Shown here: one piece after another, positions 26,470-35,342 of the stretch
How positions within the stretch are numbered: position 1 is the stretch's first letter
How the letters are laid out: each line of letters begins with the position of its first letter
Origin: Photobacterium aquae
Lineage (GTDB): Bacteria; Pseudomonadota; Gammaproteobacteria; Enterobacterales; Vibrionaceae
Assembly: GCF_001029445.1 (NCBI RefSeq)
Contig: NZ_LDOT01000027.1
Location: forward strand, 51,574 to 115,573
DNA length: 64,000 nucleotides
Direction: 5' to 3'
The notes under the pieces: generated by a model
Database searches by the model: none
Told to the model about the DNA's origin: nothing
The model's input: only the letters and a program-made list of their open reading frames with translations
Translations under genes and position numbers: made by a program

Positions 26470-27274
26470 GCAAGGTAGATTGGTCTGGATAGAGCACTTT
26501 GTCCAGGCCATCTCTTAGATCAATGAGCGGTTGCTGGCTGATTTCGATAATGCTGCGTGTTGGGCGATCCAGCTCGACAATCAATGTTAATACCAAAGAA
26601 AACGCAAGCGCAAAAGGGAGTGCAGCAACCAGAGCCCTGCCTTTGTTTTCGGCCCCGACTTGAATACCGTTTAAGGCGATGGTTAAGAAGGTGAGCAGCC
26701 CCAGAGTGAACCAGATACTGGCGGGGATCCTGCCGCGGATGCCTTTGTTGGCTCTTTCGGCATGGATATCGATAAGTTCATTGAGTGAGTTGATGTAGAG
26801 CAGCAATAATTCAGGCGAGGTTGTTTCATGTGAGGCGATAGCCTGACGCCACAATTCTAATTGTAAGTGTTCGCTGCGTTTTATGACTTGGTTAACGACC
26901 TTCTTGCGTGTTTCTTTATCCTCCACCACTCGGATGGTGACATATTCCCTGAGCAGTGTTCGGCTGCGTTCCCTAAAGGGCTCTGCCAATAGTGAAGACC
27001 GTAAAATGGTGGTGCCAATGATATTCGCTTCTTCGAGTACCAGTGCTTTGCGATCGGCTGATTTTGTCGCCGCCATACTAAAGGTGATAGCAAGGATAAA
27101 GGCCAGTAGGCTGGCAAGTCCGGTAGCCATTGGGCCGATAGAGTGGCTGATTTGTTTGGAAGGGAAGCGAATCGCCAATTGGTAGCCTATCTCGAACATT
27201 ATGGCAATCGCACAGAATATCAGTACGAGAATGAGATAGATGGAGAGAGAATCCAAGAAGGTTTCTTGATACAT
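26447..27274 (-). CDS. DUF4239 (bestrophin-like) membrane protein
   Basis: Inner-membrane protein of 275 aa with helices near residues 10-34 and 48-68, a long charged helical middle (KSADRKALVLEEANIIGTTILRSS to HAERANKGIRGRIP), and two more helices at about 190-235. The pattern of paired N- and C-terminal helices with an EEAN-I-T-L-R block is that of DUF4239. The function of this family is unknown; a channel role by likeness to bestrophins is only inference. It is convergent with and overlaps the end of fhuF. Confidence 0.75.
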   Translation of the reverse strand: MYQETFLDSLSIYLILVLIFCAIAIMFEIGYQLAIRFPSKQISHSIGPMATGLASLLAFILAITFSMAATKSADRKALVLEEANIIGTTILRSSLLAEPFRERSRTLLREYVTIRVVEDKETRKKVVNQVIKRSEHLQLELWRQAIASHETTSPELLLLYINSLNELIDIHAERANKGIRGRIPASIWFTLGLLTFLTIALNGIQVGAENKGRALVAALPFALAFSLVLTLIVELDRPTRSIIEISQQPLIDLRDGLDKVLYPDQSTLLNPGPAQ

Positions 27275-27489
27275 ATTTACGGCCCGGCTTGTTGGCTATA
27301 GGTGAATGTCGCCTTCAATTTCAGTATAGAGTGATTGGAGTGTTGCGTTTCTAAGACTCATGGAGGGAAAACTAATGGCGTTTCAATGGTGCCAAAACAG
27401 TTACCCCGAAGAGAGGGTCCTTCACTTGAAGATAACTTAGGTATATTCGTCTAGGCTTTGCATAGTAGCTGTGGGTGGAGAATACCGTC

Positions 27490-27924
27490 ATGGGATACAA
27501 GCACGTTCTGTTGGCCGTAAATTTTGATGATGATGCTGAATACTTGGTGAAGAAAGCCGCAGAGCAGTCCCGAGTTAATCATGCACTGTTCAGTGTTATT
27601 CATATCGATCCTGATTTTACGGATTTGTATGAGGGGGTGAGGGAATTTGATTTGGAGGCTGAGGGGGATGAGATCCTGAGCGCATCCGTGCAGGCCATGT
27701 GTGGCTTGCTCAAAGAGGCGGATTACCCCATTTATAAGCACATTTTCTATGCCGGTTACGTCGAGGATCAGATCATCAAGGCCATCGAGGAATTTGATGT
27801 TGATCTGTTAGTTCTGGGGCACCATAAATCCAATTTGTTCCGGCAGTTGGTGCTCTCACCGAGCGAGCCGCTGTTACGGAAAATGCCGTGTGACATATTG
27901 TTCTTGCGGTTGAGAGAATCATAG
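27490..27924 (+). CDS. Universal stress protein, UspA family
   Basis: Cytoplasmic stress protein of 144 aa with the Rossmann-like Usp fold: YKHVLLAVNFDDDAEYLVKKA at the N-terminus and the late block VDLLVLGHHKSNLFRQLVLSPSEPLLRKMPCDILFL. The G-H-x2-S/N-x9-S ATP-binding pattern is partly kept as GHHKSN and LSPSE. An upstream GTG at 27475 is in frame, but family members start M-x-Y-K-H, matching the ATG at 27490 with GGTGGAG upstream. It is a single gene. Confidence 0.88.
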   Translation: MGYKHVLLAVNFDDDAEYLVKKAAEQSRVNHALFSVIHIDPDFTDLYEGVREFDLEAEGDEILSASVQAMCGLLKEADYPIYKHIFYAGYVEDQIIKAIEEFDVDLLVLGHHKSNLFRQLVLSPSEPLLRKMPCDILFLRLRES

Positions 27925-28081
27925 CCAGAGGACCACCGATCTCTAAGTGGCCTCCTGATATTTGTTTGCGCGAAGCTATAATGGTTCGAATCATCATATC
28001 TTCTGGTTTGGGCCAATAGGTATACGGGCGTGCCGAAAGGGTAGGTATTTTTGCCAAGGCCCAAGGTACCAGTTATTGAGG

Positions 28082-29389
28082 TTATTTCGTGATTAACTGT
28101 TGAAGCTGCTTGTACGTATCGCTCTTTTGGTCGTTGGCGATACAAATATTCAGCAAATCATCAATGAAATAATGAAGGGCCCGACGCTCGATAGCCATGA
28201 TTTTTTGTTGTTGCTCTTCAGTGAGCATGTGATACATGGTGGCCGCACCAAAGTCGCCGAAGATGATATTCGCCTCATCGTCAAATAAGGTGTTATGGGC
28301 ATAGAGATCGCCGTGGCAGACTTTATTCTCATGTAAATGCGCAAAAACATCCTGCATCTGAACAACGATTTTCTCTATGTGTTCAATCGACAAGGTAAAG
28401 TTCTCAGGAAACGTGTCACGGGTACAGGTGCTGAAGGTTGGTGGCAGGCCTAAATTACGGTAATGATTCGGGATCAAGTTCATGATTAAGGCTAAGTAAC
28501 CCTCTTCATTCACTTGAGCTAAAGATTGCACCAAGTTGGGATGGTGACCGACTTTCAAGCAGGCTTGCAGCTCGTCTTCAGGGTAGCCGTCACTCGTCAC
28601 TTCTCCTTTAAATACTTTTACTGCAATTTCAGTTGGCAGGTTGGCTTGCGGTTGATTCCAGATCGCTTTTGAAATAACGCCCGAAGCTCCTTGGCCAAGT
28701 ACATGCTGCAGTGTGAAGCTGGTGGATGGGACACAAGGGACGGTTTGAACCTTGGTGCTTGATTGGCAAAACGGGTTACCGGAAAACGCGAACCACGCAA
28801 GTTTCGGCAGCCCCAGTAATTGGTCTGGACATTGGATGAGGTTGTTTGCGGAGATCCGCACTAACTCGAGGTTATTCAGTTGATCCAATGTTTGCGGTAG
28901 GTGTGTCAGGCGATTGCCTGCTAGTGCCAGTTTTTGTAGGCGAGGGCGCTCACCCAGCGAGTCCGGCAGGGTTTCAATCTGGTTATCGGTTAAGATCAGC
29001 CAACGAAGCCGGGTTGGTAATGACTGAGCCGGAACATGTTTGATCTTGTTTGATTTCAACCCGACCATCTCTAAGTCAGGGCAGCGCCCGAGGACTTCCG
29101 GTAAGGCTTCGAACACATTGTTGGATGCAAAGAAAATTTTTAGTTTTTTCAGTTGAGAGAATTCATCAGGTAATTCTGATAATCGGTTGTCTGACAAATC
29201 AAGAATTTCTAGGCTATCAGCCAGAGACAGGATCTCTAGGGGGAATGACGTTAAGTCTTCAGATAATTTTAAGCGCGTAATGCCGGCGAGTTCGCCAGAT
29301 TTTAGTTGCGAAAGTGTCTGCAAAATGAGCAACCCGAGGTGAGTGTGGTACAAAACGGCGGGTAGTGTACTGAAAATCTCGGCTGACAC
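28082..29389 (-). CDS. Leucine-rich-repeat serine/threonine protein kinase
   Basis: A fusion of two modules. Residues about 40-215 are seven or so leucine-rich repeats (LEILDLSDNRLSELPDEF, LRWLILTDNQIETLP, LQKLALAGNRLTHLP). Residues about 225-435 are a protein kinase with glycine loop LGQGASGVIS, lysine in AVKVFK, catalytic loop CHGDLYAHN with D361 (HGD, not HRD), and DFG in FGDFGAA. No membrane helix is seen, so it should be cytoplasmic. The open frame starts at a GTG at 29389, but likeness to known N-termini (QTL-x-QL-x-SGEL) suggests the TTG at 29323. It lies just outside the T6SS; its substrates are unknown. Confidence 0.85.
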   Translation of the reverse strand: MSAEIFSTLPAVLYHTHLGLLILQTLSQLKSGELAGITRLKLSEDLTSFPLEILSLADSLEILDLSDNRLSELPDEFSQLKKLKIFFASNNVFEALPEVLGRCPDLEMVGLKSNKIKHVPAQSLPTRLRWLILTDNQIETLPDSLGERPRLQKLALAGNRLTHLPQTLDQLNNLELVRISANNLIQCPDQLLGLPKLAWFAFSGNPFCQSSTKVQTVPCVPSTSFTLQHVLGQGASGVISKAIWNQPQANLPTEIAVKVFKGEVTSDGYPEDELQACLKVGHHPNLVQSLAQVNEEGYLALIMNLIPNHYRNLGLPPTFSTCTRDTFPENFTLSIEHIEKIVVQMQDVFAHLHENKVCHGDLYAHNTLFDDEANIIFGDFGAATMYHMLTEEQQQKIMAIERRALHYFIDDLLNICIANDQKSDTYKQLQQLITK

Positions 29390-29494
29390 CCAAATTCAAT
29401 TTTATCGTTGGGCGACTTCTTTTGAGTATTGTTCCGTGTCTTTGCTTGATGGCATGCCATCCTTGGCAAGGCTAACTATTCGATACCGAATATG

Positions 29495-30061
29495 TTATTT
29501 GAATTTATATTGAACGCCGACACCCCCAGCAACCTCTGAGCTTGAATATGTACCGGCATTTTCATAATGGAAGGTACCGGACACACTCCACTGGTTATTG
29601 AAACCATATGCTCCGCCAACGGCAAGCGCTTCTTTGCTGCCAGCAAACCCGACGCCTGCGCCGATTGCAAATTCACCATCGGTGACAAATGGTCGGGCGT
29701 TGGTAACGGCATGAAAGCTCGCGCGGATACCATCCATTTGTTCATTGTGTTCTTTGACTTGTTTTTCAAATGCTGTTTCTAAGGCGTTTATGCGGTCAGA
29801 GTCAGATTTTGGCGTGACGCCAAAGCTAGGATCTACAGGCTCGGGGCGATCCGGTATGGAATTATCTGGTTGTGGACGATCCAATGGTGGTTGGAGACCA
29901 AAATTAGGATCGGTTGGTTCAGGTCGATCTGCGGGTAAATCGGGTTGCGGGCGATCAAGCGGTGGCAGTACGCCTGAATCTGGCGTGCTGGATGCATTGG
30001 CATGTAATGCCGTGGCAGATAGGCTTAGAATAATTGTTGCGGACAATATCGACTTTTTCAT
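29495..30061 (-). CDS. Miniature YadA-like trimeric autotransporter/outer membrane anchor
   Basis: An exported 188-aa protein. A signal peptide (MKKSILSATIILSLSATALHANA) is followed by two copies of a proline-rich unit, PPLDRPQPD..DRPEP.DP.FG, at about residues 32-57 and 58-81. A short coiled coil (SDRINALETAFEKQVKEHNEQMDGI) then leads to a four-strand YadA-anchor-like segment ending VAGGVGVQYKFK. The anchor would trimerise into an outer membrane barrel. There is no head domain, so any adhesin role must lie in the linker or the protein is a bare anchor. AGAGG stands about 7 nt before the ATG. Confidence 0.75.
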   Translation of the reverse strand: MKKSILSATIILSLSATALHANASSTPDSGVLPPLDRPQPDLPADRPEPTDPNFGLQPPLDRPQPDNSIPDRPEPVDPSFGVTPKSDSDRINALETAFEKQVKEHNEQMDGIRASFHAVTNARPFVTDGEFAIGAGVGFAGSKEALAVGGAYGFNNQWSVSGTFHYENAGTYSSSEVAGGVGVQYKFK

Positions 30062-30517
30062 AAAGGGCCTCTTGGCGAGATTGCGAATAAACTTCTACGG
30101 GTAGCGGTGGTTTTGAGCTATCCCTTGAATGAGCCCAGTGTAAAAAATGCCTTTTAATTAAACTAATTAGTGCTGTTGATAATTGTTATAAGCGCAGTTT
30201 ATGGCTCTTGGTTATGTGGCGAAGCACTTATCTAAGTCGGTAATAGTGGTGGAATTATAATTAGTACCAAAGTCATTAAAAGTCCGCACTGACTATGATG
30301 ATGTTAGCAACTCAAATCTTGCGGACTCACTGATGAGATGTGGGGAAAGTAAAGTTTCTTCCTTTACCATCCGTTCATCGTCAGCTTTAAGAATGGTGGG
30401 AACCGAAGAGATGCATGTGAGCGTTGAGCCTGAATTCACGAATAGCTTAGAAACAGGCTGTCCTCTCTTAATTAACAGTATTTGTTATGGTACTGGTTAT
30501 AGGAACATTAGCATTGG
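30062..30517. other. Intergenic region between the YadA-like gene and the T6SS edge
   Basis: About 455 bp, AT-rich, carrying the promoter of the YadA-like gene. A 74-codon plus-strand frame at 30333-30557 has no ribosome site and overlaps the end of the minus-strand gene after ppkA; I do not call it. No repeat or attachment site was seen that would mark the island edge. Confidence 0.35.
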
Positions 30518-30886
30518 TCACATCAAAGGTGGGGATATAAAGTTATGCACACTATAGACAAGAAATTCACCATGAGCGATACGTTCGCTGAGCTCGTTAA
30601 CCATATCTTCCCGTGTTCTATGATTTTGCAAAGGTGTTGGATGAAGTTGATGATAGAGTTTGAGTAGGTCGAAGCGATAACCCCATCGGTTGGAATGTGA
30701 TATCAGCAGATGTCTTGCCCAATATTTATTTCTGAATTGCGTTTTGGCAAGGTTAGGGTCGCCCTCAAGAGGGCGACTTGCCGGAGTGATAACAAAACAT
30801 AAACCTACAGGACTAACCAGCAATGTCTGGTTAGATTTTGCATTAGCAAACGCATGTTCAATATTCACACTCAGCGTCCTTACCAT
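30518..30886 (-). CDS. Hypothetical protein downstream of the T6SS kinase, 122 aa
   Basis: No family recognised. It follows ppkA by 50 nt on the same strand and is probably its operon partner. The sequence is soluble in character, with a hydrophobic first third (NQTLLVSPVGLCFVITP), an aromatic-basic middle (FRNKYWARHLLISHSNRWGYRF) and a short C-terminal unit (REDMVNELSERIAHGEFLVY). An ATG opens the frame without a ribosome site; a GTG at 30868 has AAGGA 8 nt upstream and may be the true start (116 aa). A T6SS accessory or regulatory role is suggested by position only. Confidence 0.6.
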   Translation of the reverse strand: MVRTLSVNIEHAFANAKSNQTLLVSPVGLCFVITPASRPLEGDPNLAKTQFRNKYWARHLLISHSNRWGYRFDLLKLYHQLHPTPLQNHRTREDMVNELSERIAHGEFLVYSVHNFISPPLM

Positions 30887-30936
30887 TTGTGCTTTATATG
30901 ACTGATCTTTATCTATGTTTTTATTTAATAAAGTGG

Positions 30937-33021
30937 TCAGTTTATTTTTTTTGCATTTTCAACTTGAGCAAATAGCTCGTTAGCTTCTTTCATAGCTTCA
31001 TTAGCTGAGCGTCTTTTTCCTAAACGTAAGAAGCTGTCAGAAAACTTAAGGTACCGGCTTGCCATTGAAAGACGAATTTGAACCAGAGGTGAAAAATCTT
31101 CCGGTAATGATTTTGCTAGCGTATTAACTTCTTTGTTTAGTTTCGCCAGTCTTCTTGTAGTCGTGATTTTTTTGAGGATATTGTCAAACTGTTTAAATTG
31201 GTTGTTATAGAAAACTGTGGCCGCTTCGTATGGATATGGTGTTGTTTCATCTTTTTCAACAGTGGTATGGTAGTCATCCATTTTCTGTATTGATTTTTTT
31301 AAGGCACTCGCGGATGCAAGCAATTCTTTTTGCTGTTCGCTATCAGAGAAGAATGTCCTACCTACCCCAAGAAGGTAATCTATTTTTGCTGAATTAAGAG
31401 AGTCAGTGGCACGGTTAAGAGTGGTGGTATAAATTTTTTGAGCTTCTTGACTAGGATCTACAATGTAGTCTTTGTTTAGCGAACGTAAATCACTTAATAG
31501 TAATTCAATATCATCGCCATTTTCTTGAGGGAAATAGAGACCTTTTTCTAGGAGTTTATTAAGTCTATCCTCAAGCATATCAATGGTTGATTGCCAACTT
31601 TGCGTAATGCTTTCAGAAAGAGTACTCAGTTGCTGTGAATCAGGATAGAGAGATTGAGCAGAGATGAGTTCCTGCTCAACAGCATAATAATTAGGAAACC
31701 GGCTATCACGCTGATTAAGTATGGCATTAATACGTTTTTCATATAATGCGAGAATCTGAGGTTGTTGATAGCGTAATAGGCCTTCTTTAAGTATTGTTTT
31801 TTCTTCAGGCAGCAAAGCTATAGTATTTATTAGCTCTGAGGCAGGAAGCTGAGATAGTTGATTATCTGCTAGTAACTCTTGTTCAATATGAGTAAGTTTT
31901 GTTTGTAATTGAGTAATTTCGATATTTTTTTGCCAGAAACCATAGCCAACTACGCCGGCAAGGCAGCATGCGCTAACCAGTGAGGTAACCACAGGCCATG
32001 TACGTTTGTGAAGTTTTTGATGAAATTCAGGAAAACTGTTGATTCGCTTTGCTGCCTGAAACTCAAGACCGCAGCGAAGTGTACGCCATTGTTGGCTATT
32101 TAGGTGTTTTGGTTTGCTTGCTGACATATTTTCTTTTTGTGCTTTGTCAGCAGGCTTACGTTGGAATGGGTGGAGGCTAGTGAGTAGTTCATAGGCAATA
32201 CAGCTAAATGCAAAAATGTCATCTTTGAGCTCTGGTTTTTCGCCGAGAAGTAAATTTGGTGATGCGTAGGTTGGCGTATATCCACTCAAGGCATTAGTTT
32301 CGTCTTGTATTTCTGCTGCATAGTAATCTGCATTGAGTTTCAAAGCTCTTGATACACCAAAATCAAAAATCTTTATTTCACCTTTACGGGTGAGCATGAT
32401 GTTGCTGGGTTTTAAATCAGCGTGAATAACACCTTGCTCGTGAGCGTAAGTTAGCGCAGAAATCACTTGATTGAGGATACTCATGGCTTTGCTGAAGCTC
32501 AGTCCACTTGGCCGTGAGCGTTGAATGACTTCTTCAAGAGTTTCACCATCAATATATTCCATCACTAAATAATGTGCATTTTTTTCAACGCCAAAGTTAT
32601 ACACTCGGATAATATTAGGATGGCTAAGTTGTTGGGTTTTCTGTGCTTCTCTGATTAGACTCTTAGCTGCATCAGGTTGATTGAGAAATTCCTCCTGAAG
32701 AAGCTTGATAGCTACGGTAGCGGAGTTTGAACCAGCCGCCTGGAGAAGTAGGTCAGTAGCCCGATAAACATTGCACATACCACCATGACCGATAAGGGCT
32801 TCAATCTTGTATCGACCTTTGATGATTTTTCCTTCAATACCGTTAATGTCAGAATGCGAAGCTTTTGCGTTCAATTCAGCATCGAGATGGGGCTCAGTAT
32901 GATCTGACGGTATTTTAAGTAGCGTTTTATCTGAAGATTCCAAGTCACTTTCATGCTGGTTGACCGAATCCGAATTGTTTTCAGAAGAGTGTTTGGATTG
33001 GTTATGTTTATGGTCGTCCAT
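30937..33021 (-). CDS. ppkA: T6SS serine/threonine kinase, PpkA-like
   Basis: Membrane kinase expected to phosphorylate the FHA protein and so switch on T6SS assembly, as in the threonine phosphorylation pathway of P. aeruginosa. After an acidic N-terminal tail, the kinase domain (about 70-340) has glycine loop IGHGGMCNVY, lysine in VAIKLLQ, catalytic loop H200-A-D202-LKPSN (HAD in place of HRD) and D220-F-G. One membrane helix (WPVVTSLVSACCLAGVVGYGFW) follows. A 300-residue helical domain beyond it should lie in the periplasm; it is not the von Willebrand-type domain of PpkA from P. aeruginosa. The gene is divergent from fha-tssJKLM. Confidence 0.85.
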   Translation of the reverse strand: MDDHKHNQSKHSSENNSDSVNQHESDLESSDKTLLKIPSDHTEPHLDAELNAKASHSDINGIEGKIIKGRYKIEALIGHGGMCNVYRATDLLLQAAGSNSATVAIKLLQEEFLNQPDAAKSLIREAQKTQQLSHPNIIRVYNFGVEKNAHYLVMEYIDGETLEEVIQRSRPSGLSFSKAMSILNQVISALTYAHEQGVIHADLKPSNIMLTRKGEIKIFDFGVSRALKLNADYYAAEIQDETNALSGYTPTYASPNLLLGEKPELKDDIFAFSCIAYELLTSLHPFQRKPADKAQKENMSASKPKHLNSQQWRTLRCGLEFQAAKRINSFPEFHQKLHKRTWPVVTSLVSACCLAGVVGYGFWQKNIEITQLQTKLTHIEQELLADNQLSQLPASELINTIALLPEEKTILKEGLLRYQQPQILALYEKRINAILNQRDSRFPNYYAVEQELISAQSLYPDSQQLSTLSESITQSWQSTIDMLEDRLNKLLEKGLYFPQENGDDIELLLSDLRSLNKDYIVDPSQEAQKIYTTTLNRATDSLNSAKIDYLLGVGRTFFSDSEQQKELLASASALKKSIQKMDDYHTTVEKDETTPYPYEAATVFYNNQFKQFDNILKKITTTRRLAKLNKEVNTLAKSLPEDFSPLVQIRLSMASRYLKFSDSFLRLGKRRSANEAMKEANELFAQVENAKKIN

Positions 33022-33382
33022 TCAGATTTTAACTCCAACTATCAATAACGTTGCAATGACAATGCTTAAGTACCAAGATTTTTATATGAAATATAGAGTA
33101 AGAAGATGAGATTGCGGTCAGTCACAAAAATATTAGCATCAAATGCAAAGAAATCTTGTCATTTCCATGATGTGAGCTGGAGAATTTAATTCTGGATATC
33201 GTTTTCTTATTGATATTTTAGAGTTGTATTTTTAACATACTCTTGCCCTAATTATACGCGGCATGTGAGCTTATTGAGTGTTTCATTATTATTTTATTGG
33301 GCTTACTTATTTTGTTGTGTTTCAAGGCGGGTTTATTGGTATTTCTCTAGGTATATAAATCGCAAAATGGATTATGTTGGTT
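33022..33382. promoter_or_regulatory. Divergent promoter region between ppkA and the T6SS fha operon
   Basis: About 360 bp of AT-rich DNA with no gene. It must hold promoters for both arms. I saw no sigma-54 type TGGC-N8-TTGC signature and no long palindrome. Confidence 0.5.
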
Positions 33383-34846
33383 ATGGAATTAACACTCTCA
33401 ATCGTGAGTTACCACCGCTTTACGTCTGACTTAGAAGTAGAAAAATCATTTTTAATGCATGAGCATGATATGCCAAAAGGGTATGTTATTGGCCGATCTC
33501 CGCAGTGTGACTGGTGTTTACCTGATCATGAGCGTGTTATTTCCAGTATGCATGCACGAATTGATTGTGGATCTCATGGGTTTACTATTACCGATATATC
33601 AACTAATGGTGTGTTTATAAATCGCTCCGTTACTCCATTGGGAAAGGATAGCTCACATACATTTAGGGATGGTGATTTTTTTGCATTTGGTGAATATGAG
33701 TTTGAAGTATCAATTAGAGAAAGTGGAACCCTAAATGGAGACGTTCTTTCAGAGGATAGCGATTTATTCAATGATCATAGAGGGATAGAAAAAAATGAAT
33801 CCAATAGTAAAAGTAGCCCAATTGTACCTGAAGAATGGGACTTTGGTATTTCTACCCGTCAATTAGATCCTACTCCGATGGCAACGCCTGTAAACCAACA
33901 GGAAGAGGCAGAGATTGATACGCTGGCATCTAATGTATCTACGTCATCAGAGAAGGACGCCCCATCAGCTATTATTTCTAGCAATATTGAAGATAGCTTT
34001 ATTGCTCCAAGGAGTGTTCATTCTCATCACAATGAAGAGTTGGCAATCCCTGAAAACTGGAGTGCTAATTTACTTGTTGAGCCAACGTCTAATATTCAGC
34101 CACAAGCCACAGAAGTCTCTGAACCAGCAGCTATTTCGAGTGAAGTTGTAGGTTCCCGAAATGGAAGTCAACAACGAACTGACGAAATAAAGATTAAAGA
34201 TTCTCCTGCAAGTCAGCCTGTAGCATCTATGACAACATTGAGTTCGAATACTTCAGAACAAGCTATTCAGGCTTTTATTCAGGGTTTGGGGATCAGCAAT
34301 ACGATGGTTCCTTCCGAGCATGATGAGCGGTGGTGGTTTGAGCTAGGCACTTCTATGCAATATTTAATGACTGGTTTGATGGATGCCTTACATCATCGGA
34401 CTGAATTCAAACAAAGTAACCGTTTAAATCAAACTCTTTTTAAACGTCAAGAAAATAATCCGCTGAAGTTTTCTGCTTCTCTTGAGGATGCCATTCATAA
34501 CTTATTTAATCGTAAAAGTGCCAGTTTTTTACCTGCAGGTAGGGCGATAAAAGAAGCATTTTCTGATCTAGATAGCCATGAGCAAGCGTTGTTAGCGGGG
34601 CTTGATGGTACGGTAAGCGGTATGATGAAGCTCCTTGCCCCTGAATCAATCGCAATGAAAACGGAAGAACAAGCCTTTTGGGGACGTTTGAACCCTGCAC
34701 GTTCTAAGGCCCAGAATTGGGCTAATTATGAAGCGATGTACCAGCGATTAAATGAAGATTTACAAAGCGCAAGCCAATCATTTTATTTGGATGATTTTGT
34801 TAAAGCCTATGAGGCCCATTTAAAGTCTCACAAAGTTAAGGGGTAA
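33383..34846 (+). CDS. tagH: T6SS FHA-domain protein (TagH/Fha1)
   Basis: Phosphothreonine-binding scaffold expected to be the target of PpkA. Residues about 20-105 form the FHA fold with GYVIGRSPQCDWCLPD, ISSMHARI and DISTNGVFIN carrying the phospho-binding Arg, Ser and Asn. A long polar, Ser/Glu-rich linker follows; it may hold the phosphorylated Thr. The last 190 residues match the T6SS FHA C-terminal domain (LGTSMQYLMTGLMDAL, FWGRLNPARSKAQ). The ATG at 33374 is also open; I prefer the one at 33383, which gives the family start MELTLSIVSYHRF. It opens the operon ending with pppA. Confidence 0.88.
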   Translation: MELTLSIVSYHRFTSDLEVEKSFLMHEHDMPKGYVIGRSPQCDWCLPDHERVISSMHARIDCGSHGFTITDISTNGVFINRSVTPLGKDSSHTFRDGDFFAFGEYEFEVSIRESGTLNGDVLSEDSDLFNDHRGIEKNESNSKSSPIVPEEWDFGISTRQLDPTPMATPVNQQEEAEIDTLASNVSTSSEKDAPSAIISSNIEDSFIAPRSVHSHHNEELAIPENWSANLLVEPTSNIQPQATEVSEPAAISSEVVGSRNGSQQRTDEIKIKDSPASQPVASMTTLSSNTSEQAIQAFIQGLGISNTMVPSEHDERWWFELGTSMQYLMTGLMDALHHRTEFKQSNRLNQTLFKRQENNPLKFSASLEDAIHNLFNRKSASFLPAGRAIKEAFSDLDSHEQALLAGLDGTVSGMMKLLAPESIAMKTEEQAFWGRLNPARSKAQNWANYEAMYQRLNEDLQSASQSFYLDDFVKAYEAHLKSHKVKG

Positions 34847-34853
34847 AGTCGAA

Positions 34854-35312
34854 ATGGTATTACGAATAATTATGTTTGTTGTGGTGTCAATAATTCTTAG
34901 CGGTTGTACTGTTGCGAATTATGTTGTATCACCTTATACAAGTGTAAAGTTTGAAATAACAGAAGATGTTAATCCTGATTTGAATGGACGAGCATCTCCA
35001 GTTGTAGTTAAAGTATTTTCATTGTCATCACGGACATTATTTGATAATCAAGATTTTTTTTCTATTTACGATGATCCCAATAAGGTTTTAGGCCCAGATC
35101 TTATTGAAACAAATGAGTTTGAGTTTTTGCCCGGGTCTAACTATCAGTATGAAATTAATTTGACACCAGGTATTCGCTATGCGGGAATTTTAGTTGCTTA
35201 TCGAGATATTGAAAATGCTCGTTGGCGAGAAGTAATTGAAATAGATATGACTGATTACAAGACCTATGATTTGGTTATTGGTGAGCTAGCCGTATTTGTT
35301 GATAATCCTTAA
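34854..35312 (+). CDS. tssJ: T6SS outer-membrane lipoprotein TssJ
   Basis: Outer-membrane anchor of the T6SS membrane complex; it binds TssM in the periplasm. The lipoprotein signal peptide ends ILSGC with Cys18. The remaining 134 residues are a transthyretin-like beta sandwich (SPVVVKVFSLSSRTLFDNQDFF, NLTPGIRYAGILVAYRDIEN). Length (152 aa) is normal. It starts 7 nt after fha, before tssK. Confidence 0.88.
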   Translation: MVLRIIMFVVVSIILSGCTVANYVVSPYTSVKFEITEDVNPDLNGRASPVVVKVFSLSSRTLFDNQDFFSIYDDPNKVLGPDLIETNEFEFLPGSNYQYEINLTPGIRYAGILVAYRDIENARWREVIEIDMTDYKTYDLVIGELAVFVDNP

Positions 35313-35342
35313 TTATTAGTATCACTTTTCGGGAATGTAAAA

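Noticed and set aside
30333..30557. Plus-strand 74-codon frame near the T6SS edge
   Set aside because: No ribosome site or domain, and it overlaps the minus-strand gene that follows ppkA.
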